Shown: in pieces, positions 52,226 through 60,964 of the stretch
How positions within the stretch are numbered: the stretch's first letter is position 1
Layout: every line of letters starts with the position of its first letter
NCBI GenBank assembly: GCA_039714535.1
Contig: JBDLJC010000017.1
Location: forward strand, 7,296-71,295
Source of the DNA: JAGXFP01 sp039714535
GTDB taxonomy: Bacteria > Desulfobacterota > Desulfobulbia > Desulfobulbales > JAGXFP01
DNA: 64,000 bases
Direction: 5' to 3'
Translations under genes and position numbers: made by a program
The notes under the pieces: model-generated
Seen by the model: only the letters and a program-made list of their open reading frames with translations
Told to the model about the DNA's origin: nothing
Database searches by the model: none

Positions 52226-52963
52226 CTATCTTATCTCGTCACTGTCGATATAGGCGTAGGCGCTGTGCTTATGGATTGATTCAAAGCTTTCGACTCCGGC
52301 CGAAAACCACGTGATATCAGGGTCGCTCAGGGCCTTCTCTGCAACCTTGCGCACCACGTCCTCGACAAACATCGGGTTTTGGTAGGCCTGTTCGGTGACG
52401 AATTTCTCATCCGGTCTTTTCAGGAGGGCAAAAACCTCGCACGAGGCGGTTGATTCGATCATGCTGATCAGGTTTTCCATCCAGATGAACTTGCGGTAAC
52501 GGATATTAAGGTTGACTTCGGCCCGTTGGTTGTGGGCCCCGTAGGCGCTGATCTCTTTTGAACAGGGGCATAGGGTCGTGACCGGCACCCAGACCGAAAG
52601 AACCAGGTCATCTTCGTCACCGAGTCCGCAGGTAAAGCGGCAACGGTACTCCATCAGACTCTTGGTTCCGCTGACCGGCGCGGTTTTTTCGATAAAATAG
52701 GGAAAGGTCATCTCCATTCTGGCTGAGGCGGCATTGAGTTCATGCTTGACCTCCTGGATCAGGTCTGGAAAGATGGTTACGCTTAAGTCTTCCTGGTATT
52801 TGTTCAGGATCTTGATAAAGGTTGAAACGCAGGTTCCCCGGTAGGATTTTGGCACACTGGCCTGTAGGTCAATTGAGGCAACGGTATCCTGGTGGCCGCC
52901 TTTTTTCTGACGGATCTTCACGGGATAAGAGATGTTTTCTATGCCAACGCTCTTGAGTTTCAT
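52226..52963 (-). CDS. folE2: GTP cyclohydrolase FolE2 (type IB)
   Basis: A 245-residue GTP cyclohydrolase IB that makes 7,8-dihydroneopterin triphosphate for folate (or queuosine/archaeosine-type deazapurines). The metal-site TTLCPCSKEIS followed by YGAHNQRAEV is the FolE2 signature. The family uses various divalent metals and often replaces zinc-dependent FolE. Divergent to the S4-domain gene at 53122. Confidence 0.93.
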   Translation of the reverse strand: MKLKSVGIENISYPVKIRQKKGGHQDTVASIDLQASVPKSYRGTCVSTFIKILNKYQEDLSVTIFPDLIQEVKHELNAASARMEMTFPYFIEKTAPVSGTKSLMEYRCRFTCGLGDEDDLVLSVWVPVTTLCPCSKEISAYGAHNQRAEVNLNIRYRKFIWMENLISMIESTASCEVFALLKRPDEKFVTEQAYQNPMFVEDVVRKVAEKALSDPDITWFSAGVESFESIHKHSAYAYIDSDEIR

Positions 52964-53121
52964 GACCGCGAATCTAACGTTTTTTTTGCATACTGTCCAG
53001 ACCCCCTTCGTCGTAATTTGGCTTTAAGCAAAGCAAATTGCTATTGTTGCCGGATCCATTTATGGAAGTGGCAAATTAAATATGTTAGTCTGGGGTTTAA
53101 TTATTTCAGTGGATTTGGCCA

Positions 53122-53529
53122 TTGGGTTTAGCTTATCAAGATAAAAAAATCAGGATCGACAAGTGGCTGTGGGCGGCCAGGTTTTTCAAGACTCGGGCTT
53201 TGGCCAGTCAGGCCGTTGTCGGTGGGCGCGTCCATCTTAACGGCGAGAGGGTCAAGCCCGCCCGATCCATTAAGCCTGATGACGAGTTGCGGATCACCAG
53301 GGGGTATGACGAGTTTGTGGTCATTGTTGCCGGTCTTCATGATCGCCGGGGTCCGGCCTCTTTGGCCCGAACCCTCTATGACGAGACCGAAGCCAGTATC
53401 GCAGCCCGGCAAAGCGCTCGGGAACAGCGACGTCTCATGGCGGCAATAAGGCCTGTTGAGCCGGCCCGTCGCCCCGGTAAAAGGGATCGCCGTCTGATCA
53501 GAAGGTTTATCAGAAATAGTGACGATTGA
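53122..53529 (+). CDS. S4-domain RNA-binding protein, Hsp15-like
   Basis: A 135-residue protein with an S4 domain (about 8-70: IRIDKWLWAARFFKTRALAS, GRVHLNGERVKPARSIKPDD) and a very basic C-terminal tail. The arrangement matches Hsp15 (HslR), which rescues 50S subunits carrying stalled nascent chains. The TTG start at 53122 has TGGA upstream; no ATG is in frame. Confidence 0.88.
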   Translation: MGLAYQDKKIRIDKWLWAARFFKTRALASQAVVGGRVHLNGERVKPARSIKPDDELRITRGYDEFVVIVAGLHDRRGPASLARTLYDETEASIAARQSAREQRRLMAAIRPVEPARRPGKRDRRLIRRFIRNSDD

Positions 53530-53622
53530 TATTATCCCGGTATTGCCATGTCCTTTGGTACTTTTTACCGGGCCAGCAAATTTGATTATTATAATTTTGA
53601 ATTTAATTAAGGAGAAGTAAAC

Positions 53623-54237
53623 ATGCGAAAGATAGAAAGAGCTCTGATCAGTCTCACCGATAAATCAGGCATTGAAGATTTTGCCCGCCAGCTTGAGGAG
53701 ATGGGCGTTGAAATCCTTTCAACCGGCGGCACGGCCAAGAAGATGCGTGACAATGGCATTAAGGTTATGGATGTTTCCGAGTTTACCGGTTTTCCCGAGA
53801 TGCTTGATGGCCGGGTGAAAACCTTGCATCCTAAAGTACACGGAGGCATCTTGGCCCAGAAAACCAACCCTGATCACCTGGCGCAGATGAAGGCCCACGA
53901 CCTGCAGCCCATCGATCTGGTCGCGGTTAATCTGTACGCCTTTGAGAAGACCGTCGCCGATCCCAGCTGCTCTCTGGTCGATGCCATTGAGAATATCGAT
54001 ATCGGCGGACCGACCATGCTGCGGGCTGCCGCCAAAAATTATCGGGATGTCACCGTGTTGGTTGATCCGGCCGATTACCCCCAGGTCATCAGGGAAATGA
54101 AGGAAAACGGCAACACCACCCTCAAAACCAGGTTCCGTCTGGCGGCCAAGGTTTTTGCCTTGACCTGTCGTTACGATACGGCGATCTCTGCTTGGCTCGA
54201 CAAGGTGGATGTTGACAATAATCCCGAGCTCAGCTAG
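53623..54237 (+). CDS. Stand-alone IMP cyclohydrolase (PurH N-terminal domain)
   Basis: A 204-residue protein equal to only the MGS-like IMP cyclohydrolase half of PurH (normally above 500 residues). It carries ALISLTDKSGIEDFARQL, ILSTGGTAKKM, GFPEMLDGRVKTLHPKVHGG and DIGGPTMLRAAAKN. It ends cleanly at a normal stop ten bases before purN, so it is a genuine one-domain protein, not a truncation. It closes the inosine ring from FAICAR. The AICAR transformylase step must be done by a separate protein, as reported for some Deltaproteobacteria. Ribosome-binding site AAGGAGAAG. Confidence 0.9.
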   Translation: MRKIERALISLTDKSGIEDFARQLEEMGVEILSTGGTAKKMRDNGIKVMDVSEFTGFPEMLDGRVKTLHPKVHGGILAQKTNPDHLAQMKAHDLQPIDLVAVNLYAFEKTVADPSCSLVDAIENIDIGGPTMLRAAAKNYRDVTVLVDPADYPQVIREMKENGNTTLKTRFRLAAKVFALTCRYDTAISAWLDKVDVDNNPELS

Positions 54238-54246
54238 GAGACGACC

Positions 54247-54813
54247 ATGAAGATGGCGGTACTGCTGTCCGGCAGCGGTCGGACTCTGGATAATTTTCAT
54301 GAGCGAATCGCGGCCGGGACCATGCAGGGCTCCATTGAGGTGGTGATAGCCAATGTAGCCGGTGTCCTTGGCCTGGAGAAGGCCGAAAAATACGGTTATC
54401 CGGCCTTTCATGCCAAAGACAATGAAGAGACCAATCGGATAATCGCGAAGTATGATGTCGATCTGGTCCTGCTGGCCGGTTATCTGAAGCTGTATCAGCC
54501 GTCGCCGCGCCTGGCCAGATCGGTGCTTAATATTCATCCGTCCCTGATCCCTTCGTTTTGCGGGGCCGGTTTTTACGGGATGCGCGTCCATCGGGCTGTG
54601 AAGGAGCGGGGCGTAAAAGTTACCGGCTGTACGGTCCATTTTGCCAATGAGGTCTACGATGAAGGACCGATAATCGTCCAGAGATGTGTGGTGGTGGCAG
54701 AAGATGATACCCCGGACGATATTGCCGCCAGGGTTTTTGCCGCGGAGTGTGAGGCCTTTCCGGAGGCGGTCAATCTGGTGGTCGAAAAGGGCGTTGAATA
54801 TTTCTGGAAATAA
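54247..54813 (+). CDS. purN: Phosphoribosylglycinamide formyltransferase
   Basis: A 188-residue folate-dependent GAR transformylase of purine synthesis. LLSGSGRTLDNF binds the phosphate. LNIHPSLIPSFCGAGFYG carries the catalytic Asn and His, and YDEGPIIVQR carries the Asp. It lies ten bases after the IMP cyclohydrolase gene and just before pyrR, a small nucleotide cluster. Confidence 0.95.
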   Translation: MKMAVLLSGSGRTLDNFHERIAAGTMQGSIEVVIANVAGVLGLEKAEKYGYPAFHAKDNEETNRIIAKYDVDLVLLAGYLKLYQPSPRLARSVLNIHPSLIPSFCGAGFYGMRVHRAVKERGVKVTGCTVHFANEVYDEGPIIVQRCVVVAEDDTPDDIAARVFAAECEAFPEAVNLVVEKGVEYFWK

Positions 54814-54830
54814 TGGGAGGATTTAGCAGG

Positions 54831-55370
54831 ATGAAAGGTGAAAAACAGCAGATAATGACAGCCCATGATGTTGACCGAGCCTTATCGCGTATTGCCCTGC
54901 AGATCGTCGAGAGGAACCGCAATGTCAATAATCTGGCGATTGTCGGCATCCATACCGGCGGGGTTTTTCTGGCCGAAAGGATAAAAGAGTTGATCAAGGG
55001 CCGGGAGAATGTCGAGGTGCCGATCGGCAGTCTTGATATCACCCTGTACCGGGATGACTGGAGTCTGGCCAGCCAGAGTCCGATTGTCAAGACCACTGAC
55101 CTTAACTTCCCGGTTGAAAGCTGCACCCTGGTTCTGGTTGACGATGTGCTGTTCACTGGTCGCACCATCCGTTCGGCGCTCGATGCCATCATGGACTTCG
55201 GTCGGCCCATGGTTATCCAGCTGGCGGTCCTGGTTGATCGGGGCGGGCGGGAGCTGCCCATCCAGCCTGACTTCGTCGGACTGCATGTCAACGCCGAAGA
55301 CAATGAGCGGGTTGATGTCCTCCTCAAGGAGAAGGGCGGAGTTGATGGGGTGGTCCTGGAGTCTAGTTAG
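54831..55370 (+). CDS. pyrR: PyrR: uracil phosphoribosyltransferase / pyrimidine regulator
   Basis: A 179-residue PyrR with the PRPP-binding loop TLVLVDDVLFTGRTIRSALD and ITLYRDDWS. In Gram-positive bacteria it binds pyr mRNA to control attenuation and has UPRTase activity. No pyr genes or PyrR-binding leader are visible here, so only the enzyme role is secure. ATG 54831 gives the family length; ATG 54813, overlapping the purN stop, is possible. Confidence 0.92.
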   Translation: MKGEKQQIMTAHDVDRALSRIALQIVERNRNVNNLAIVGIHTGGVFLAERIKELIKGRENVEVPIGSLDITLYRDDWSLASQSPIVKTTDLNFPVESCTLVLVDDVLFTGRTIRSALDAIMDFGRPMVIQLAVLVDRGGRELPIQPDFVGLHVNAEDNERVDVLLKEKGGVDGVVLESS

Positions 55371-55414
55371 TAGCTGTCCAGAAACGGCTAATTTCTCATT
55401 AGGGTTTGCGGAAC

Positions 55415-56809
55415 ATGACTAAATCTGAAGAGTCATGCAGTGACCTGCGCTATGTTTTTCAACGGGTCCGAAAAAAGGCGGATGATTATAAATCCTATCA
55501 TTTTAGCCACCAGCAAAACGATATCCTTAAGACGTTTTTTGATCTGGCTCAAGAATTCGCGTCCCTCCAGGATTTTTACCGAATCTGCGTAGTTATTCCC
55601 AGGGTCTACCTTGATTTGCAGGTCAGGCTTTATCTGCTTGATATCAGCACCAATAAGCTCGAACTGGTTTGTGATTCCCAAAATGGTGTGTACGCCGAAC
55701 CGCAGCCGGCGCCGGACTATCTGCGTCTTGCCAAGAGCCCCTACGAGTACGAAGGGTCTTATCTGGTGCCCATCTGCCGGAAACACCACAAAGTCGATAG
55801 TACTCCGACCCTGTTGCTGCAAAGCAGCTTGATGGGAGTGTTCGAGGTCTCTCCCAGGCAGGGCCTGACGGAGGAGGACTATTTCTTTTTCGGTAAATTC
55901 ACCAATCGGATAGCCTATAATCTCCATAATCGTCGGCTTGTGCGGCAGAATATCAGGCATTTGGAATTCATTAATAATCTGGTCATGGACATTGAGCACA
56001 ATGTCATTATTCCCAATATGTACTTCCGCCACCTGTTCAAGCAACTTCGGAAGAGTCTGAATAATTTTGAGGAGCTTGTCGATGACTTGCCCGGTGTCGG
56101 CGAAACCATGCCCCTTGATCCGATGGTCAGGGAGCGGCTCCTCGAGTTAAAGGTTGAGCTGACCGAAAATCATCGTCACCTCTTGGATCATCACGCCAAC
56201 ACCTCTCTTTTCCTGGAAAGTCTTTTCCGGCGCGACCATTTCAAGGAAGGTCATCTGGTCTTGAAGACCAGAAACTGTATGGTCGAAGCAGAAATTATCA
56301 GGCCCCAGCTCGAAAATTATCTCAGCCGTTTTGAACTCTACGGGATTGAGGTAGAGCATCCCGCCGGGATGGAGGAAGAAATTTATCTGTCCGTCGATAT
56401 CGGTCTCCTGGCCCAGGTCTACGCCAACCTTTTTTCAAATGGCGTCAAGTACACCGCCGAGATTGTCAGGAAAGACGGCAGCAAGAGGAAGGCCCTGGCC
56501 TATGGCAGGGAATTCTGCCGGGATTTTTTCGGGACAGACAAGGCCGGCATTAAATTTAATGTCTTTACCACCGGCCCCCATTTAAAGAGGGATGAATTGA
56601 GCCGGATATTTGAAGATGGTTTTCGGGGCGCAAATTCCGCTAAAAGTCCCGGCACCGGCCACGGTCTTTCTTTCATTAAGCAGGTGGTCGAGATCCATGG
56701 CGGCAGGGTGGGCTGTGAACTGGTAGAAGAAGGTAATAATTTCTTCTTTGTTTTGCCGCTGCCGCCACCGCTCGCGACCATTGAATCCGTTAAATTGGCC
56801 CGGCCTTAG
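55415..56809 (+). CDS. GAF-domain histidine-kinase-like sensor protein
   Basis: A 464-residue cytoplasmic protein with no TM helix. A GAF-like region (about 40-180) precedes a helical segment holding LVMDIEHNVIIPNMYF, which may be an H-box with an atypical sequence. A long coiled region follows, then a HATPase domain with the N-box VYANLFSNGVKYTAE and G-box GTGHGLSFIKQVVEIHGGRV. No receiver domain or response regulator is adjacent. ATG 55415 is chosen over an in-frame TTG at 55406. Signal and target unknown. Confidence 0.82.
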   Translation: MTKSEESCSDLRYVFQRVRKKADDYKSYHFSHQQNDILKTFFDLAQEFASLQDFYRICVVIPRVYLDLQVRLYLLDISTNKLELVCDSQNGVYAEPQPAPDYLRLAKSPYEYEGSYLVPICRKHHKVDSTPTLLLQSSLMGVFEVSPRQGLTEEDYFFFGKFTNRIAYNLHNRRLVRQNIRHLEFINNLVMDIEHNVIIPNMYFRHLFKQLRKSLNNFEELVDDLPGVGETMPLDPMVRERLLELKVELTENHRHLLDHHANTSLFLESLFRRDHFKEGHLVLKTRNCMVEAEIIRPQLENYLSRFELYGIEVEHPAGMEEEIYLSVDIGLLAQVYANLFSNGVKYTAEIVRKDGSKRKALAYGREFCRDFFGTDKAGIKFNVFTTGPHLKRDELSRIFEDGFRGANSAKSPGTGHGLSFIKQVVEIHGGRVGCELVEEGNNFFFVLPLPPPLATIESVKLARP

Positions 56810-56837
56810 AGGCTGGCTGATCTGATTGGGGCGATAA

Positions 56838-57542
56838 TTGTTCCCGCTTAAAGATAATATTCCGGCCCGCCGTTTCCCAGTGGTCAATCTCTGGCTGATT
56901 GTCGTAAATGTGCTCTGTCTTGCCTACGAGTTGAAACTGGGGGCGGGGCTGGACGGCTTCATCCGGTTATATGGTTTTGTGCCGGCCCGGTTCATGGCCG
57001 CCCAGGCGGAGAATATTCTTGATCTGTCGAGGTTCGTGCCGGTCTTTTCCTCAATGTTCCTCCATGGCGGCATTCTCCATCTGGTCTCCAATATGTGGAT
57101 GTTGTGGATCTTCGGTGATAATATCGAAGACAGCATGGGCCATAGCCGCTATCTGATGTTTTATCTCTTGTGTGGCACGGTTTCGGTCCTGGCCCAGGCC
57201 CTTGCAAATCCGACCTCGACGGTGCCGCTGGTCGGTGCCAGCGGCGCTATTTCCGGAGTGTTGGGCGCCTATTTCCTGCTATATCCCAGGGCCAGAATCT
57301 TGACCCTGGTCCCACTATTCATCTTCTTTTACATGGTTGAGCTGCCAGCCTTTATCTTCCTGGGCCTCTGGATGTTGCTCCAGGTCTTGCAGGGGTACGC
57401 TTATCTAATGGCGGCCAAGGGGGCCGCGGCCGGCGGGGTTGCCTGGTGGGCTCATGTCGGTGGTTTTGCGGCGGGGGTTTTGCTGATCAAGATTTTCAAG
57501 GAAAAGCCGAAGGGCAAACGTTTTAAGAAACTGCAAATCTGA
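56838..57542 (+). CDS. Rhomboid-family intramembrane serine protease
   Basis: A 234-residue six-to-seven-TM rhomboid. The catalytic dyad is Ser135 in GASGAISGVLGAY and His206 in WWAHVGGFAAG. HGGILHLVSNMWMLWIFGDN provides the oxyanion Asn/His. This is a classical GlpG/YqgP-type rhomboid, distinct from the rhombosortase at 16580. Substrate unknown. TTG start at 56838 with GGGG upstream; no better start in frame. Confidence 0.92.
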   Translation: MFPLKDNIPARRFPVVNLWLIVVNVLCLAYELKLGAGLDGFIRLYGFVPARFMAAQAENILDLSRFVPVFSSMFLHGGILHLVSNMWMLWIFGDNIEDSMGHSRYLMFYLLCGTVSVLAQALANPTSTVPLVGASGAISGVLGAYFLLYPRARILTLVPLFIFFYMVELPAFIFLGLWMLLQVLQGYAYLMAAKGAAAGGVAWWAHVGGFAAGVLLIKIFKEKPKGKRFKKLQI

Positions 57543-57916
57543 TAGTTAGAAGGATGGAAGCTAGCAGAGACTGAAAACGTCACGATTCATTCAGCTTCCA
57601 GGTTTTTGCTGGCAAAAGTAAAGTAGTTGGAACTCGGATATTGGTTCCCAAGCCGCCAAGGGAACATGCGACTGCGTGCCAAAAACGGTAAGCAAGGGAA
57701 CTGTCAAGATTATTAGATAATTTTGTCGATTGTTGGGAACAACCATGTTGCTTCATTTATTTGAACATTACCGGTCTGTTTTCAAAACCATCTATAAACC
57801 TCGATAAAGCCTGAATCCGGGCAGGCAAACATCTTCTTGCCCTCCTCGTGAATTATAGTTAAGTTGACCCAGTTAGTAATTATTCCAGATAGTCTGATAG
57901 ATCAAAAAGGGGCGGC
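57543..57916. other. 374-base intergenic region upstream of the cyclase gene
   Basis: It contains GTTCCC (57644-57649), able to pair with GGGAAC at 57660-57665 (10-base loop) or alternatively with further GGGAAC copies at 57696-57701 and 57735-57740, and also an upstream GGAAC. That suggests mutually exclusive hairpins. No known riboswitch, tRNA or ORF was recognised. Confidence 0.35.
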
Positions 57917-60445
57917 ATGGGCAGCAAGAATCTTTATTATAAGCTCAATATAATTTTTATTTTGATGCTCCTTTTTCCGTGCGCCGGTTTTCTCTATTTT
58001 GGCTACAAATATGATTTTCTGCAAGACAAGCATACGGGATTCTTCATCGCGGTCGGTCTTATCTATATCTTTGTCGGTTTCAACCTCCTGAGAAAACTTT
58101 TTGATAACATTGTCAGTATTTCAAAGACCTTCACTGATAAAATCAACAAGGATATCCTGGTTGACGGTGTTGATGACAGCCTCGGTGAAATGCAACAGAT
58201 AGTGCAGTCGTTTAATGCCCTGGAACAGCAATTTCAAAATAGTTCTACGCAACTTGCCAGGAAATCTTCCGAGGTATCTATCCTCAAAGAACTTTCCGAC
58301 CTTTGTTATGTAACTCTCGATCCTTGGGAGATCCTGCATGTCACTCTGGAACGCGCTTTACTCCTGGCTAAAGCGGATATGGGTTCCATCCTTATTTTGG
58401 ATAAGGACGAAGAAAATAAGTCGTTTGTGGTGAAAGCCAGTATCGGGCTTGGTGATTTTATCAAGATGAATGACAAGATAGATTATGAGACATCCATCGC
58501 CAAGTATGCGGTAATAAACAAGACTCCCCTGATTATCGATGACATTGAAAAGGAGAGTCGTTTTGGCCGGAGTAATCGTGTTCACTACGGGACGAAGTCT
58601 TTTGTAATTATGCCGATCAAAACCATCAAGGATGTGATCGGGGTATTGACGATTTCCCGCAAGGATGAAGGGGAAGTTTTTAGCCAGGATGAAGTCGAGT
58701 CTCTGACTCCTCTGTTGAGCAGTTCTGCTTTCACCTACGAAAACATCCGTCTCCTCAATGAGCTCTCCCGGGAAGAGAAATACATAACCACAGTCAAAAA
58801 GATGTTCAAAACCCTTAATTCCAGCCTTCGGGACAGTGAATTGTTGAATACCATCATGAATGAAGCTCAGGAGGCGTTACCTTTCGATATTGCCATGGTC
58901 ATGGTTGATGGTTATAGGCGGGAGGACAAACTCAGTGTAGTTCATCTGCAGGCCAAAGAAACTGTAGATATATCCGTGGGGGATCAATTCACCTATAAGG
59001 ACTCTATTCTTGATAAGATAATGAGGTCTGGGTCAGTTAAAGTTATTGATGATACGAGTTCCTTGGCCCAGGAAATGGATGGGAAACTCTTTGTTAATCA
59101 CGGCCGGAAGTCTTGCCTCCTGGCCCCGATAACTACCAGGGGCCAAGTCAATGGAATCCTGGCCCTATACGCGGAAGACAGCGCTAACTTCCACGAAAAT
59201 TCCTTAATTGCCGAATTTATGACAAATATTATCTCATTTGCTCTGGAAGAGGGGCGGTTGGTCGCGGCGGCAATTAAGAAGAACCGGGAGTTAATGGCCA
59301 TTCAGCAGATCGGCAGTGCCATAGCCTCATCGACCTTCGATATCCAACGAGTGTTGAGCTACACCATGGATATGATCAGGACCCTGATGAACGTAGAGGC
59401 CGGGGCCTTGGCTCTGGTAAAAGATGACGAGTTGGAGTTCGCGGTTGCCTTTGATGTTGAATTGAGCCAATTGCAGAAATTCAAGATGAAGTTGGGGGAG
59501 GGGATTGCCGGGGCGGTTGCTGCGCGCGGTGAAACAATTATCGAGAATAATGCCCTTGATTCAAAAAAGCTCTATTCTCAGATAGATCAGTCAACGGGCT
59601 TTCAAACCCGTTCTGTTCTCTGTGTACCAATGATTTCCCAGGGTAAGGTCTTAGGGGTCATTGAAGTTTTGAATAAGCGAGGAGGAGATTTTACGGATGG
59701 CGATAAAGATATTCTCCAATCCATTTCAATCTCGGTGAGTATCGCCATTGAGAATTCCCGCCTCTACAAGAAAACCCTGTTGATGGCTGAAAAGGAGCGG
59801 GGAATCCGGGGGATGTTCCAGAAATTCGTGCCCAAGGAAATCATAGATAAAATCATCCACGGTTCTGAATCCGATAAAACGGTCATCGACGAGTTTAAGA
59901 CCATCACCCTGCTTAACATTGACATCCGTGGCTTTTCGGAACTGACCAGGAAAATAGGCCCCCAGAAGAGTGTTTCTCTACTGAACTATTTCTTTTCTGT
60001 TATGGGCGGCATCGTCTTCAAGCATGGCGGCATTGTCGATAAATATCTGGGCGATGGCTTTCTAGCTCTATTTGGGGCGCCGGTTTCAACCCCCATGGAC
60101 GCGGAAAACGCCCTGTCAGCCGCGCTGGAGATGCAGGCGGCAATTGCGGTCGTTAATGAGGAGTATGTTCAGGACATAGTTAGTGAGCCGGTCAATATCG
60201 GGGTCAGTGTTTTTACCGGTGAAGTGGTTGTGGGTAATATCGGTTTTGACATGAAGATGGATTACACCGTGATCGGTGATGCCGTGAATAACGTCTTTAA
60301 ACTGCAGGAACTGACCAAGTTTAAGCATAATAGTATTGTTATTGCCGAAAACACTTCCCGCGCGGCCCAGAGCCCTCTTGAACTGAGTGAACTTGACAGT
60401 AATGTTGATGACATCAAGGTATACGAACTTCTTGGCCGCAAATAA
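57917..60445 (+). CDS. Membrane-anchored multi-GAF class III nucleotide cyclase
   Basis: An 842-residue signalling protein. Two TM helices (about 8-30 and 41-62) with a tiny periplasmic loop are followed by a HAMP-like coil. Three GAF domains follow (about 145-300, 305-455, 470-625), then a class III cyclase domain (about 660-840). Metal-binding Asp669 (NIDIRGFSEL) and Asp713 (KYLGDGFLALFG) are present. The transition-state pair is Asn791 and Lys795 (DAVNNVFKLQ), where Arg is usual. It would make cAMP or cGMP in response to GAF ligands. The Lys substitution could lower activity. RBS AAAGGGGCGGC. Confidence 0.9.
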   Translation: MGSKNLYYKLNIIFILMLLFPCAGFLYFGYKYDFLQDKHTGFFIAVGLIYIFVGFNLLRKLFDNIVSISKTFTDKINKDILVDGVDDSLGEMQQIVQSFNALEQQFQNSSTQLARKSSEVSILKELSDLCYVTLDPWEILHVTLERALLLAKADMGSILILDKDEENKSFVVKASIGLGDFIKMNDKIDYETSIAKYAVINKTPLIIDDIEKESRFGRSNRVHYGTKSFVIMPIKTIKDVIGVLTISRKDEGEVFSQDEVESLTPLLSSSAFTYENIRLLNELSREEKYITTVKKMFKTLNSSLRDSELLNTIMNEAQEALPFDIAMVMVDGYRREDKLSVVHLQAKETVDISVGDQFTYKDSILDKIMRSGSVKVIDDTSSLAQEMDGKLFVNHGRKSCLLAPITTRGQVNGILALYAEDSANFHENSLIAEFMTNIISFALEEGRLVAAAIKKNRELMAIQQIGSAIASSTFDIQRVLSYTMDMIRTLMNVEAGALALVKDDELEFAVAFDVELSQLQKFKMKLGEGIAGAVAARGETIIENNALDSKKLYSQIDQSTGFQTRSVLCVPMISQGKVLGVIEVLNKRGGDFTDGDKDILQSISISVSIAIENSRLYKKTLLMAEKERGIRGMFQKFVPKEIIDKIIHGSESDKTVIDEFKTITLLNIDIRGFSELTRKIGPQKSVSLLNYFFSVMGGIVFKHGGIVDKYLGDGFLALFGAPVSTPMDAENALSAALEMQAAIAVVNEEYVQDIVSEPVNIGVSVFTGEVVVGNIGFDMKMDYTVIGDAVNNVFKLQELTKFKHNSIVIAENTSRAAQSPLELSELDSNVDDIKVYELLGRK

Positions 60446-60510
60446 CGGTTGGGCTTAAATGAAGTTTGCCTTGTCCTGTCCTTGCTGCGATCGGTTGGCC
60501 GATTCTCTGG

Positions 60511-60960
60511 TCAGAAGTTCTTCTCGGAGTCCAATAGGATGGTCACCGGGCCGTCGTTGATCAGCGTGACTTCCATCATGGCCTGGAAGCGGCCGGTGGC
60601 TACGGGTAATCCCTGCTCTTGCACGGCATTTACAAAATATTTATATAGATGTTCCGCTACCTCCGGCGGGGCAGCGTCATTGTACGAGGGGCGGCGGCCC
60701 TTGCGGCAGTCACCATACAAGGTGAACTGGGAGACAACGAGCACCTCGCCGCCGCTATCCTTGACCGACAGGTTCATCTTGGCATCATTATCGGCGAAGA
60801 TGCGCAGGTTGGCAATCTTTTCGGCCAGATAGTCCGCGTCTTTTTCTGAGTCACCGGCTCGGACCCCCAGCAGGACAAGCAGACCGGAGTCTATCTGGCC
60901 GGTGATCTCTTCGTCCACGGTTACGGTGCAGCTGCTTACCCTCTGGATCACTGCTCGCAT
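60511..60960 (-). CDS. dtd: D-aminoacyl-tRNA deacylase
   Basis: A 149-residue DTD that removes D-amino acids (and glycine) from mischarged tRNAs. It begins MRAVIQRVSSCTVTVDEEIT. The two active-site motifs are SQFTLYGD and NDGPVTILLDS. Its ATG is four bases after the rsmE stop on this strand, in a prmA-rsmE-dtd operon. Confidence 0.96.
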   Translation of the reverse strand: MRAVIQRVSSCTVTVDEEITGQIDSGLLVLLGVRAGDSEKDADYLAEKIANLRIFADNDAKMNLSVKDSGGEVLVVSQFTLYGDCRKGRRPSYNDAAPPEVAEHLYKYFVNAVQEQGLPVATGRFQAMMEVTLINDGPVTILLDSEKNF

Positions 60961-60964
60961 ATCG

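Noticed and set aside
53719..54639. A 306-residue minus-strand ORF across the IMP cyclohydrolase and purN genes.
   Set aside because: It spans two well-supported genes on the other strand and shows no family features.
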